30,758 bases of DNA from a virus (IMGVR_UViG_3300032177_000051:1-30758); one strand, 5' to 3'. Shown: positions 6,757 through 13,514, counted from the stretch's first letter. Program-made: numbers and translations. The notes: generated by a model not told the origin, from the letters alone.

Positions 6757-7284
6757 TCATCTCCTTTCCGCAAATAGCTTGTATTTGTTAAAGGCATCAT
6801 CAGCCTTTCCAGATCCTTTCCATGTATTATATTCTTTTTTCCAAATAGTAGCTAAATTATATATTTCATAATTTGTTGGGTTTTTAGATACTTTAATTTC
6901 TGATAAATTAATTCTTGAACTATAATAAATAATTGCTAATGCTGCATGATAATGTAGGGTGGATTTGGTATTTAATCGGCCCACTTTTTTACATAAGGAC
7001 TCTCTTTTACATAACCACTCTTGGATATACTTTATAGTGGTCCCGGTTAATTGCCATACACCAATTGATGAATTGCTGTTTGTAATTCTACCATTATCTG
7101 ATTCAACTGCTGCTGTTAATTTTAATAGAGTCTTTGTTGCAATGTTATTTGGAATTTCTGGAGATAATTCTTTTAAAACCTCATTTATTACCATATTAAT
7201 TTTCTCATCAATTGGCGATCCTTCACAGTATTGGGGTATTAAAAAAGCAACTACCCCAAGTCCTATAAGTAATCGCTTCATCAT
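6757..7284 (-). CDS. Exported muramidase/lytic-transglycosylase-like endolysin
   Basis: A 175-residue protein with an N-terminal hydrophobic segment (MMKRLLIGLGVVAFLIPQYC) that could be a cleaved signal or a SAR-type anchor. The segment LTAAVESDNGR...SSIGVWQLTGTT (56-83) matches a phage lysozyme-like pattern in which E61 would be the catalytic Glu and G-x-W/Y-Q lines the groove. The C-terminal WKKEYNTWKGSGKADDAFNKY resembles the KxYNTxxGxGT..F segment of the same phage family. It would cut peptidoglycan glycan strands in the periplasm at lysis. AAGGAG lies 3 nt from the first ATG and 6 nt from the second (7281), so the second may be used. Confidence 0.65.
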   Translation of the reverse strand: MMKRLLIGLGVVAFLIPQYCEGSPIDEKINMVINEVLKELSPEIPNNIATKTLLKLTAAVESDNGRITNSNSSIGVWQLTGTTIKYIQEWLCKRESLCKKVGRLNTKSTLHYHAALAIIYYSSRINLSEIKVSKNPTNYEIYNLATIWKKEYNTWKGSGKADDAFNKYKLFAERR

Positions 7285-7631
7285 GTCTCCTTATTTGCAT
7301 AGTACCTAATTGGGATTTCAAAATTTATCACCGACTTTTCCAATTGTTCTGTTAAACAATCAAGTGGTGTATTTAATAGGCCCAAAGCAACTTTCCAAAT
7401 AGTAACTACTTTTTCAACAGATAAGTATGGTTGATCATACTCATCATCCCCAATATCCTTATATGTCCCAAGATATTTATGGGATGCTCCGCAAACTACA
7501 CCAAATTTTGGATTTTTAAACCACATCTCTATTGCTATTTTTTTATTACCCTGACTATAAGCGGGTTTAAATTCACCTTTTACAAGAACCTTATCCCCAA
7601 TTTTAAATTCCCCCAATAGTTCATTCTTCAT
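7281..7631 (-). CDS. Hypothetical protein with SH3-like N-terminal pattern
   Basis: A 116-residue protein whose first 30 residues (GEFKIGDKVLVKGEF) have the FKxGDxVxVxG pattern of small SH3-like barrels. This is followed by a strand/helix region and a hydrophobic helix (VTIWKVALGLLN). No catalytic motif is visible. The start overlaps the upstream zinc-finger gene by 11 nt, with AAGGAT as ribosome site. The stop overlaps the lysozyme-like gene by 4 nt. Function unknown. Confidence 0.55.
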   Translation of the reverse strand: MKNELLGEFKIGDKVLVKGEFKPAYSQGNKKIAIEMWFKNPKFGVVCGASHKYLGTYKDIGDDEYDQPYLSVEKVVTIWKVALGLLNTPLDCLTEQLEKSVINFEIPIRYYANKET

Positions 7632-7938
7632 TTGCGCTAATCCTTTTCTTTAGTTTAGCAGCATACCCTTTCATTCCATAAAATTGTTTTTCTACATAAC
7701 TAATTGTGTTCAATCTGGACTCACATATTTTTTTCATACGATCTAATTCTTCTTTTAATTTTTCTTCCCTTGTTTTTTCTGCATAGTATTGGTTATGACC
7801 TTTTGGGCAATAAAAACTTTCATGTGACTTTCTAAATATTTCATAATCTGCTTTTGGATAGGCGAATCTCATTCCACACTCAAAACAGGTTTCCATTATA
7901 AAATCTTCATGTTCATTTACACCAAAGAAATAACCCAT
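7621..7938 (-). CDS. Zinc-knuckle plus coiled-coil phage protein
   Basis: A 105-residue protein with a zinc site made from CFECG (about residues 17-21) and FYCPKGHNQYY (about 43-53), giving a C-x2-C...C-x3-H set. It is followed by a long charged coiled coil (TREEKLKEELDRMKKICESRL). Proteins with this CxxCG...FYCPNGH plus coiled-coil layout recur in many phage genomes without a proven function. It is the first gene after a strong predicted promoter (7984-8012) and has an AAAGGAGGGAAC-ATG start. Confidence 0.7.
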   Translation of the reverse strand: MGYFFGVNEHEDFIMETCFECGMRFAYPKADYEIFRKSHESFYCPKGHNQYYAEKTREEKLKEELDRMKKICESRLNTISYVEKQFYGMKGYAAKLKKRISANEE

Positions 7939-7983
7939 GTTCCCTCCTTTGTCGTTTGGTTAGTGGTTTAGGTCAATACTTGG

Positions 7984-8012
7984 ATTATCTCATAAAAAAT
8001 CATCCAAGTCAA
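7984..8012 (-). promoter_or_regulatory. Predicted sigma70 promoter, leftward
   Basis: On the minus strand, TTGACT (8012-8007) and GATAAT (7989-7984) are separated by 17 nt. Both boxes are one base from consensus. It lies in an 82-nt gap and would drive the zinc-knuckle gene at 7621-7938 and the lysis group below. An AT-rich inverted repeat (CATAAAAAA at 7991-7999 and TTTTTTATG at 8017-8025) overlaps the spacer and could be an operator. Confidence 0.7.
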
Positions 8013-8020
8013 GCCCTTTT

Positions 8021-8383
8021 TTATGATGTTGTGCTGTTAGTCCAATAATATTGTCCAGAAGTATTTGTATGTGTATTAAACCTAAATTCAAATCTAAACT
8101 CAGAAACAATAGGTCGTTGTATCTGCACTGTTTTAATTACCATAGAATTAATAGCTTTCATATATTTATTCAATTGAATAAGTTTCTCATGGGCTAATTC
8201 TTTATTCTCTGCAACATCAGGGTGATATTTTTTAACAAGAATTCTATATTGCTTTTTAAATACAGCCTTGAATTCAGCAACCTGTTTTTTCAATTGGGAT
8301 TCTTCCATTGGGGAAATACTAGGCACACTCCCAATTGGGATCTCAAATAAGATTGCCAATTCTTGTACGCTAATTCTTTCCAT
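8021..8383 (-). CDS. J-domain (DnaJ-like) protein
   Basis: A 120-residue protein whose residues 36-80 read FKAVFKKQYRILVKKYHPDVAENKELAHEKLIQLNKYMKAIN when the segments are joined. This is J-domain helix II, the HPD loop (H54-P55-D56) and helix III. The HPD tripeptide is needed to stimulate Hsp70 (DnaK) ATPase. The N-terminal 30 residues are not J-domain-like, and the Ser/Thr-rich C-terminus has no Gly/Phe or zinc region. It may recruit host DnaK to a phage protein. The gene shares one nucleotide of context with its upstream neighbour, so coupling is likely. Confidence 0.75.
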   Translation of the reverse strand: MERISVQELAILFEIPIGSVPSISPMEESQLKKQVAEFKAVFKKQYRILVKKYHPDVAENKELAHEKLIQLNKYMKAINSMVIKTVQIQRPIVSEFRFEFRFNTHTNTSGQYYWTNSTTS

Positions 8384-8646
8384 TAGTGTTTTCCTTGGGC
8401 CTTGGCTAATTCGTCTGCTTCATGCCGCAGCCAATCATTAGCATTGAATGGAAGTCCACAAGCAGAACATACCCAGGCCGTTTGTATTGCTGTATCCCAT
8501 TTACCACTTGAGGATTGAATGGGGCTGATCATTTTTATAGTACCCAACATCGTGAATTTTGTATTCTGGCATTGTAAGCATTGGGCATCATCAATTTTGG
8601 ATAAGTCTGTAGTTATTTTAGCTTGTTGTTTAATTGGATTAAACAT
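8383..8646 (-). CDS. Small zinc-ribbon protein
   Basis: An 87-residue protein with CLQC near residue 23 and CSACGLPF near residue 61, the two knuckles of a zinc ribbon. The start at 8646 is preferred over a longer frame because AAGGGGG lies 6 nt upstream and the upstream gene ends exactly there (TAATG overlap). The longer N-terminus would lie wholly inside the upstream gene. No further domain is visible. A nucleic-acid or protein-binding role is likely but unproven. Confidence 0.65.
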   Translation of the reverse strand: MFNPIKQQAKITTDLSKIDDAQCLQCQNTKFTMLGTIKMISPIQSSSGKWDTAIQTAWVCSACGLPFNANDWLRHEADELAKAQGKH

Positions 8647-8903
8647 TAGTACCCCCTTATTAAAAGAATCATTTTTAAATAAACAATCACTTGAATAGGA
8701 ACAGAGCACATAGCCAAAATCCAAAATATCTTATTTCTTTCTTTGATGATTTCTGATAAAGGTGTTTCTCTTGCATAGTGTCTTAATTTTAAACTTGAAT
8801 CACACCTTGGGCATTTAACTGAGTTTTCTTCTGTGTTATATCTATTGAGTAGTGTTATAGAAGTCATAACATTGCCACAATTGCTGCATTTAAATTTCAT
8901 CAT
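8646..8903 (-). CDS. Zinc-ribbon membrane protein
   Basis: An 85-residue protein with an N-terminal zinc ribbon (CSNCG at about 5-9 and CPRCDSSL at about 31-38). It is followed by a basic helix and a C-terminal hydrophobic stretch (FWILAMCSVPIQVIVYLKMILLI) long enough for one long or two short membrane helices. Such ribbon-plus-tail proteins would face the cytoplasm. The function is unknown. Two ATGs in tandem (8903, 8900) are possible starts. Confidence 0.6.
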   Translation of the reverse strand: MMKFKCSNCGNVMTSITLLNRYNTEENSVKCPRCDSSLKLRHYARETPLSEIIKERNKIFWILAMCSVPIQVIVYLKMILLIRGY

Positions 8904-8914
8904 GTTACTTTACC

Positions 8915-9343
8915 TCAATATTGGTTTTCTTTTAATAGCAACAATGGTTCAGCCATATCATATAAATTTTTATGGTTCTCATAATGGAAAATGAATTTTT
9001 TTATAGGGACATGAATTTCCATTATGGACTTTAAAAATACAAGGTGCTTTTGTGTAAATCTAACGCCATATCTTTTCTGAAAGTGATCCATAGTTAGTTC
9101 AAATCGAAACTGTTCTATGGTTTTGGTATCTCCTTTAATCCTATTACATCGTTTGCAGCTTGGTACTAAATTATGGAAGTGGGCATTGCCCCCTTTAGAT
9201 CTTGGTATTAGATGATCACAGGTCATATAGTCTTTTTTACTGCTTTCCCCCTTTAGAGATATATTCCTTCCACAATAAAAACATTTTCCAGAAGTCTTTC
9301 TGTAAACTCTTTCCCGCATCACGTTGTCAGTTATCCCCTGCAT
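8915..9343 (-). CDS. HNH endonuclease
   Basis: A 142-residue HNH nuclease. It has CFYCG (21-25), the DH pair at D43-H44 in TCDHLIPRSKGG, N58 in HFHNLV and CKRC(N) at 63-67. The two CxxC pairs hold the structural zinc, and H44 is the general base. HNH proteins of this form can be homing nucleases, packaging-associated nickases or defence nucleases. This one is not next to the terminase, so a homing or host-degradation role is more likely. The start at 9343 is chosen for its AAAAGGATCTTACTG-ATG context and overlaps the upstream gene by 17 nt. Confidence 0.85.
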   Translation of the reverse strand: MQGITDNVMRERVYRKTSGKCFYCGRNISLKGESSKKDYMTCDHLIPRSKGGNAHFHNLVPSCKRCNRIKGDTKTIEQFRFELTMDHFQKRYGVRFTQKHLVFLKSIMEIHVPIKKFIFHYENHKNLYDMAEPLLLLKENQY

Positions 9344-9827
9344 CAGTAAGATCCTTTTCATTGGGTTTTTTAGTGAGTTTACATAAATAGGTACTTCCAA
9401 CTCCTAACCATTTAGCTGCTTCAATTTTTGTTCTGAATTTACCAGTTACAAATTCTAAATAACGGGCTTTCATCAGGTCTTGCATGGCACTCCATTTAAA
9501 ATTATTCTCATAAAGCCAATTGCAGCAATCATCTATGGGATCTACGTCCATGTCGATTGGTGGTGGTAATACTTTTTGCACTTCTATAATTTGATTAATT
9601 TTAGGGGATTCTATAAGATCACATATTTTAAGAGCCTTTACCATTAAAGGCATCATTTTAGAAAATATTTCCACATTTTGATTTTGAATTATAACTATTC
9701 CTTCACGCTTAACAGCATTGGATAACTGCACTCCCATTTGTTGGGTAGCTTGCACATTGGAATTATCTTGGAACACATCTTCAAGTATTTGAAGAAGAAC
9801 TAATTTTAAATCGGAAGCTGTTTGCAT
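9327..9827 (-). CDS. Putative regulator with C-terminal Fis-type HTH
   Basis: A 166-residue protein. The N-terminal 100 residues are helical with no known motif. The C-terminal segment (about 119-152, KARYLEFVTGKFRTKIEAAKWLGVGSTYLCKL when joined) has the pattern of the Fis/NtrC DNA-binding domain: YLE....G....AAKWLGV..TYL.KL. It lacks an AAA+ domain, so it would bind DNA or act as a small architectural regulator. A Pro/Asp-rich hinge (VLPPPIDMDVDPIDD) separates the two halves. It is in the same leftward run as the HNH gene. Confidence 0.6.
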   Translation of the reverse strand: MQTASDLKLVLLQILEDVFQDNSNVQATQQMGVQLSNAVKREGIVIIQNQNVEIFSKMMPLMVKALKICDLIESPKINQIIEVQKVLPPPIDMDVDPIDDCCNWLYENNFKWSAMQDLMKARYLEFVTGKFRTKIEAAKWLGVGSTYLCKLTKKPNEKDLTDAGDN

Positions 9828-9836
9828 GATTACCCC

Positions 9837-10238
9837 CTATTTACAATGCTGATTTACCAGACCAACTAAAATATCCCCATGACAAACAGCAGGGGAACAA
9901 TGGCACCCCAATCTTTTTCCTTTTAATTCTGGTAAACTATTCATTAAACTTTGGTTATTTAAAATCCAATCTTTATATAAGGATATGGCTTTTTGTCTTC
10001 CATGTTCTTTTACTTTAAATTTATTTCCCCATTTAGTAGTTCTATCAATAAGAACATCATAATCCTCACTTTGAATATTGACTACCCTGGTACTTGGGGG
10101 CTTGCTGTTTTTTAACAGAGTTCTTTTTTCAAAAGGAATTGTGCAGAAGTCACAATGAAGATTGCACTCAGAAATTAACACCCTGAACATAGGGCATTGG
10201 AAGGGTTCAATTTTTATTTTTAGCTGGTGTCGTATCAT
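9837..10238 (-). CDS. DUF4326 protein with N-terminal CxxxCxxC cysteine cluster
   Basis: The C-terminal 85 residues fit DUF4326: TRVVN...YDVLIDR.TKWGNKFK, then AISLYKDWILNN, then LPELKGKRLGCHCSPAVCHGD. The Cys/His end may bind metal. Upstream is an unusual segment ending CNLHCDFC, a CxxxCxxC spacing identical to the radical SAM cluster motif, with one more Cys 10 residues before. No radical SAM barrel follows. An ATG at 10274 would add 12 residues but lies inside a hairpin (10250-10275), so the ATG at 10238 is preferred, although its ribosome site is poor. Function unknown. Confidence 0.65.
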   Translation of the reverse strand: MIRHQLKIKIEPFQCPMFRVLISECNLHCDFCTIPFEKRTLLKNSKPPSTRVVNIQSEDYDVLIDRTTKWGNKFKVKEHGRQKAISLYKDWILNNQSLMNSLPELKGKRLGCHCSPAVCHGDILVGLVNQHCK

Positions 10239-10249
10239 GTGGTTAAAGT

Positions 10250-10275
10250 TATGGGGGGATTTTACTCCCCCCATA
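10250..10275. terminator. Perfect G6/C6 hairpin
   Basis: TATGGGGGGA (10250-10259) and TCCCCCCATA (10266-10275) form a 10-bp perfect stem with a TTTTAC loop. It lies just after the stop of the gene at 10290-10502 and before the DUF4326 coding start. The tract after the stem on the minus strand is ACTTTAACC, a weak U-tract, so termination may be partial. Confidence 0.6.
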
Positions 10276-10289
10276 TCCAGTAAGGGGGA

Positions 10290-10502
10290 TTACCAACTTA
10301 GGAAGCTGTCTATTTTCTTACGGAGTTTTCTAACCTCTTGGTACATCAAATCCAAAGTTATTTGTTGCTTTGTAATTGTATCTTGCAACATTTTTATTTG
10401 GATTTTCTGTACCCCAACTTCTACAAGAACACTCTCCGTAAGCTGCGTATTTTTTAAAGATCCTTCCAAAACAGTATTTAACCCACGAACTATAATATCC
10501 AC
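10290..10502 (-). CDS. Short coiled-coil protein, GTG start
   Basis: A 70-residue frame starting with GTG at 10502. It is almost entirely helical with heptad-like spacing (LTESVLVEVGVQKIQIKMLQ, then TLDLMYQEVRKLRKKIDSF). No convincing ribosome site precedes the GTG; an AAAGG lies about 20 nt away. The frame fills the space between the fn3-like gene and the 10250 hairpin and avoids stop codons, and the heptad pattern looks real. Function unknown and start uncertain. Confidence 0.45.
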   Translation of the reverse strand: MDIIVRGLNTVLEGSLKNTQLTESVLVEVGVQKIQIKMLQDTITKQQITLDLMYQEVRKLRKKIDSFLSW

Positions 10503-10518
10503 TATGAATAGGATCTTT

Positions 10519-10534
10519 TTTACCTTTCGGTAAA
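10519..10534. other. Small hairpin with GAAA tetraloop on the minus strand
   Basis: TTTACC (10519-10524) and GGTAAA (10529-10534) pair around TTTC, which reads GAAA on the leftward transcript, a stable GNRA tetraloop. It lies between the fn3-like gene and the coiled-coil gene. It is not followed by a U-tract on the minus strand, so an mRNA processing or stability role is more likely than termination. Confidence 0.3.
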
Positions 10535-10543
10535 TACGCCTTA

Positions 10544-10888
10544 CTAAACGTAATAGACGCTTCCATCCGTAGGAGGGACCGGGGCAATAAAGTCCAGGTC
10601 GATGTTAGCAAGCCCCTGAGTAAGCAGCACAGAAGCATTACCAACCTCATCAAAGGAAGCAACACCAAGATCATAGAAACCATCCAGAGCAGCAATCTCA
10701 GGGACGGTTTCAAGCTGAATCTTGATATACCCATCAGCAGCATCAGCCGCAGGTTTCCCAAGATCCAGTACAATAGTGGCATTGTCCTTGGTAATAGGAA
10801 CTTCTGCCTCAAAGGGTTTCATGTAAAGTTTATAGCCAACAACATCCTCACTCTCAGACGGTTTGAATTTAAGAACTGCACTTGCCAT
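10544..10888 (-). CDS. Fibronectin-III-like protein without signal peptide
   Basis: A 114-residue protein starting ASAVLKFKPSESEDVVGYKLYMKP, the strand A/B/C pattern of an fn3 domain (W/F...P....V.GYKLY). It continues with GFYDLGVASFDEVGNAS, which matches the strand F/G YxVxAxDxxGNxS pattern. The end is PVPPTDGSVYYV. No signal peptide is present, and the AAAGGAGATTTTAAA-ATG start is strong. The codon use is more C/G-ending than in its neighbours (long runs of GCA, GAT, CTG codons), suggesting high expression or different ancestry. It may decorate a virion protein or bind a surface. Confidence 0.65.
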   Translation of the reverse strand: MASAVLKFKPSESEDVVGYKLYMKPFEAEVPITKDNATIVLDLGKPAADAADGYIKIQLETVPEIAALDGFYDLGVASFDEVGNASVLLTQGLANIDLDFIAPVPPTDGSVYYV

Positions 10889-10925
10889 TTTAAAATCTCC
10901 TTTTTAAAGTTAATTAATTAAAACT

Positions 10926-10938
10926 ATCTGCCGCAGAT
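10926..10938. terminator. Weak short hairpin in gap between two fn3-like genes
   Basis: ATCTG and CAGAT pair around CCG. On the minus strand the stem is followed by AGTTTTAATT and on the plus strand by TTTATTTT. It sits in the 95-nt gap between 10888 and 10984. Stem length is only 5 bp, so this is a low-confidence terminator. Confidence 0.25.
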
Positions 10939-10983
10939 TTTATTTTAATTATCCCCTGCATCCCCCCTTTCTAACTCCACTAT

Positions 10984-11439
10984 TTATGAAGTAGGTGGAG
11001 CTACATGCCCATAAATAACCCATGCTCCTGGGACATATTCTGTTTGACCAATAGGAATTATTTTACAAAAATCGCTTTCTAATGAATTTGTCCATTCTGT
11101 ATAGGTGTTATCAAGAAGCTTAAATCTGATATAGAATGAGTATAAGCCAGTTCGTGGTAATTTGAAAGTCTTTTGTGTGCCAATGCTGGTATTAATTCTA
11201 TATTTTTTTTGTTCTCCAATATTCCAAAGGTAAAATTCTGCTAATAGAGCATCAGGGTTTTCCCAAGCAATCGTTAATGGATCACTTGTATAGCATTGAT
11301 AAATAGTTACTTGTGGGGATTGCACTACCCCTGCTTGTACATGGCTTAATACAAAAAACAAAGCTGCAATTAAAAGTAGAAAAGCAAATAGAAGAACAGA
11401 AATATGCATCCTCATATTACTATGGCAGTATGCACTCAT
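10984..11439 (-). CDS. Exported fn3-like protein
   Basis: The protein has a strong hydrophobic N-terminal segment (HISVLLFAFLLLIAALFFVLSHVQA), a signal peptide or anchor. The following domain has ITIAWENPDA-like and FYSFYIRFKLL-like strands typical of fn3 or Ig folds, with Cys residues in IYQCYTS and SDFCKII that could pair in the periplasm. Three starts are possible: GTG 11451, ATG 11439 (GAGG 6 nt upstream, chosen, 150 residues or so) and ATG 11415 just after the cupin stop. It pairs with the non-exported fn3-like gene downstream. Function unknown. Confidence 0.6.
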   Translation of the reverse strand: MSAYCHSNMRMHISVLLFAFLLLIAALFFVLSHVQAGVVQSPQVTIYQCYTSDPLTIAWENPDALLAEFYLWNIGEQKKYRINTSIGTQKTFKLPRTGLYSFYIRFKLLDNTYTEWTNSLESDFCKIIPIGQTEYVPGAWVIYGHVAPPTS

Positions 11440-11854
11440 TTTCATCCTCACAATTTAAAGTTGTTATTGGGTTATAATATGGCAAATTAAACCAGCGCAT
11501 AAATTCATCATGTTTTATTTGATGACTTTCATCTTGACGGTAACTATCGTCTTCTGAATGGGTTGTAGATATTTCTAACATTTGTGCTGGATAGGTGGAA
11601 AGTCCACCAAAGCTATGATTGGTGTGGGGTGGGATTACTATGGTCATTCCTTTTTTCATTCTAAACTCTCTACCATCGAATTTAAAATAAATGTGACCAT
11701 CTAAAATATGAAATGTTTCATGCTTAATTTGATGATGGTGATAAGATACTTTCCAATGATTATCTACAGATAAAATTTTTCCACAATACTGTTCACTATT
11801 AACAATCCAAAACTCATGCCCCCACGCCTTTTTTTGAAAGTGATTGATTACCAT
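11420..11854 (-). CDS. Cupin protein of the mannose-6-phosphate isomerase/sugar-nucleotide type
   Basis: A 144-residue single-domain cupin. Motif 1 is YHHHQIKHETFHILDG (residues 38-53, metal ligands H39/H41, E46), and motif 2 is IPPHTNHSFGG with H80 as the fourth ligand. The lead-in KKAWGHEFWIVNSEQYCGKIL matches small cupins related to mannose-6-phosphate isomerase and D-lyxose isomerase. A sugar or sugar-phosphate isomerase or binding role is therefore likely, with a divalent metal. The ATG at 11854 is chosen because the longer frame has an unrelated, hydrophobic N-terminus inside the upstream gene. The overlap with that gene is 41 nt. Confidence 0.75.
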   Translation of the reverse strand: MVINHFQKKAWGHEFWIVNSEQYCGKILSVDNHWKVSYHHHQIKHETFHILDGHIYFKFDGREFRMKKGMTIVIPPHTNHSFGGLSTYPAQMLEISTTHSEDDSYRQDESHQIKHDEFMRWFNLPYYNPITTLNCEDENECILP

Positions 11855-12059
11855 GAATTTTCTGTTTAACCTCCCTATCAGTATGTTCCTCATATAGAGC
11901 AGCAAGAAATCCGCAAGCATCATATTGGAGATTAAATATGAGTTCTTTGTTTTCTAATTCACAAATCTGCCAGATCCCTTTTCCAGTTCTGGCATAAACC
12001 CCCCACATGGTTTTTCTTCTGGAATAATCTTTTTTTATTTTAAGATTTCCTATTTTCAT
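11814..12059 (-). CDS. Hypothetical phage protein
   Basis: An 81-residue protein with a basic N-terminus (MKIGNLKIKKDYSRRKT) and a mixed central part (WGVYARTGKGIWQICELENKE). It has two separated cysteines and no CxxC motif. The start ATG at 12059 overlaps the upstream stop by 4 nt, which indicates coupling. The final 13 codons overlap the cupin gene. I do not recognise it. Confidence 0.55.
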   Translation of the reverse strand: MKIGNLKIKKDYSRRKTMWGVYARTGKGIWQICELENKELIFNLQYDACGFLAALYEEHTDREVKQKIHGNQSLSKKGVGA

Positions 12060-12439
12060 CGGATTGCCGGTCCTCTCCCCTCTGAGTTTCCTGGGACTAA
12101 TCTGCCTCCCCCTCCACCCATTTGATCAGGGAAGTCGGTTCTTGGTATTTTGCCCTCACTCATCATTTGTTGAACCATTTGAGTTCTCTGGTTCATAATG
12201 TGCTGCACCATCATTTTGCGGGTATAATCATCATTAAGATCTGGACAAAGGGAGCTATAGTACTCCATTAAATTTTCATACTCTTTATTTGTAATATTAA
12301 TTATTTCTTCTTTACCACTTTTAAAAATAAAACGAACATGCTTGTAATCTTTGTTTACTTCTTCAAATGATTTTTCAATAAAAGCGATCTCCCCGATATT
12401 AATTAAACGATCTCCAAGTCTAACAATCATGTCTACCAT
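12056..12439 (-). CDS. Hypothetical protein with Met/Gln helix and Gly-rich tail
   Basis: A 127-residue protein. Residues 1-60 are strand-rich (IVRLGDRLINIGEIAFIEKS...VRFIFKSGKEEIINIT), resembling the small one-strand-per-turn LytTR/PAS-like or Sm-like beta domains seen in phage proteins. A helical Met/Gln-rich segment (MMVQHIMNQRTQMVQQMM) and a disordered Gly/Pro tail follow. GGAGGG lies 9 nt from the ATG. It overlaps the methyltransferase stop by 7 nt. Function unknown. Confidence 0.55.
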   Translation of the reverse strand: MVDMIVRLGDRLINIGEIAFIEKSFEEVNKDYKHVRFIFKSGKEEIINITNKEYENLMEYYSSLCPDLNDDYTRKMMVQHIMNQRTQMVQQMMSEGKIPRTDFPDQMGGGGGRLVPGNSEGRGPAIR

Positions 12440-13152
12440 AGATCCATGCCCTCCTTGGACATAACCATTCCAACAGCAAGTGAAGTGTCTTTGATTTGAT
12501 TTATTTTAATAACCTTATTTAATTTAGAATCAATCTGATCAAGTGCTTTGGTAACTCCCGGCCAGCCATTGTAATCATGCCAAATAATTATTCCATATTT
12601 CTTGATTATTTCATAAGCAATAAAAGAATCATTGTAACAATTTTCATAGGTGTGGGAAGCATCAATAAAAAATAGATCTACTTTATCTTTCCATTCTATA
12701 TGATCAGGATCTAACATTGCGGTGTCTGACCAAACCTGTTGAATTCTTCCAGAGGCTTTATACACATGGTTTTCAAAGAATTTGGATTTCCCTACAAAGC
12801 CTAACTCATCATTGGGGTCTATTCTGCCATCAGCCAATTTAAATTTTGTTTTAAGCTTTGTAATGGTTCCTACTGTTTTGTTTTGGATCGGAAGATCTAC
12901 GGTAATAATTCTACCATCAGTTGGCAAATTGTGGGCAATGTTAATTGTGGTACGACCGTTGAATGTTCCAAACTCCATAACTAATTTGGGTTCCATTATT
13001 TTTATAATTGAACAAAGACAGATCGTTTCATAAAGGGAAATATTTCCACTTTCAAATTCCAGGTGGGATAGACCCAAATCTAAATGTTGTTGATCCTTGA
13101 GGGATAATGTGTTTTTTAGGAAATCAACAATATCAACAATTGGTAAAGGCAT
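12433..13152 (-). CDS. Class I SAM-dependent methyltransferase (Methyltransf_24 type)
   Basis: A 239-residue methyltransferase. Motif I is VMEFGTFNGRTTI (58-70), the acidic residue after strand 2 is D86 in IITVDLP, and the characteristic FFIDASHTYENC (161-172) and IIIWHDYNG (188-196) match the Methyltransf_24 group. The Asp/His residues in these last motifs are typical metal ligands of O-methyltransferases acting on sugars, lipids or phenolics. In phages and surface-polysaccharide loci such enzymes often modify sugars. Together with the cupin, PfkB kinase and SGNH hydrolase on the same arm, it suggests a glycan-modifying set, though the substrate is unknown. Confidence 0.8.
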   Translation of the reverse strand: MPLPIVDIVDFLKNTLSLKDQQHLDLGLSHLEFESGNISLYETICLCSIIKIMEPKLVMEFGTFNGRTTINIAHNLPTDGRIITVDLPIQNKTVGTITKLKTKFKLADGRIDPNDELGFVGKSKFFENHVYKASGRIQQVWSDTAMLDPDHIEWKDKVDLFFIDASHTYENCYNDSFIAYEIIKKYGIIIWHDYNGWPGVTKALDQIDSKLNKVIKINQIKDTSLAVGMVMSKEGMDLW

Positions 13153-13475
13153 TATAAATCTCCTTTCCCTGCCCTTCTTTTCATCTTTGCATTTTCAAAA
13201 GCTTCTTTTTTTCTTGCCATTGTTCTTTGATGTGATTCCCGATTTAATCTATTTTTGCAGATACTACAAATTAAATTCCTTTGTTTAACAGCCCACATGC
13301 CCCAATTCTTGCCCTCATATAAACGGGTTCCGCAATGTTTGCACTTGGGTACTCCCCCTGTCTTGGTAATGTTCCTACGGTGCGCCCCTCCTAAGTGACC
13401 GTCTAATTGTTTTTTAATGTGGAATACCTCTGGACAAAGAGGGCATTTAAATTCTCCATACTTTTTTGTAACCAT
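13152..13475 (-). CDS. C2H2 zinc-finger plus zinc-ribbon protein
   Basis: A 107-residue protein. Residues 11-32 form a C2H2 finger (C-x2-C-x12-H-x4-H, in CPLCPEVF...DGHLGGAH). A second site follows from PKCKHCG and ICSICKN. The C-terminus is very basic (ARKKEAFENAKMKRRAGKG). This composition suggests DNA or RNA binding. The ATG at 13475 has AAAGGTGG 5 nt upstream and is preferred to the GTG at 13484. It is the first gene after the promoter at 13515-13543. Confidence 0.7.
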   Translation of the reverse strand: MVTKKYGEFKCPLCPEVFHIKKQLDGHLGGAHRRNITKTGGVPKCKHCGTRLYEGKNWGMWAVKQRNLICSICKNRLNRESHQRTMARKKEAFENAKMKRRAGKGDL

Positions 13476-13514
13476 AAAAACCACCTTTAATTATTTATTT
13501 AAACAACCAAACTT

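Noticed and set aside
10330-10812. 160-residue minus-strand frame overlapping the fn3-like gene
   Set aside because: It is a different frame of the same strand, Leu/Arg-rich at the start, without a ribosome site. The fn3-like frame at 10544-10888 has a strong one.
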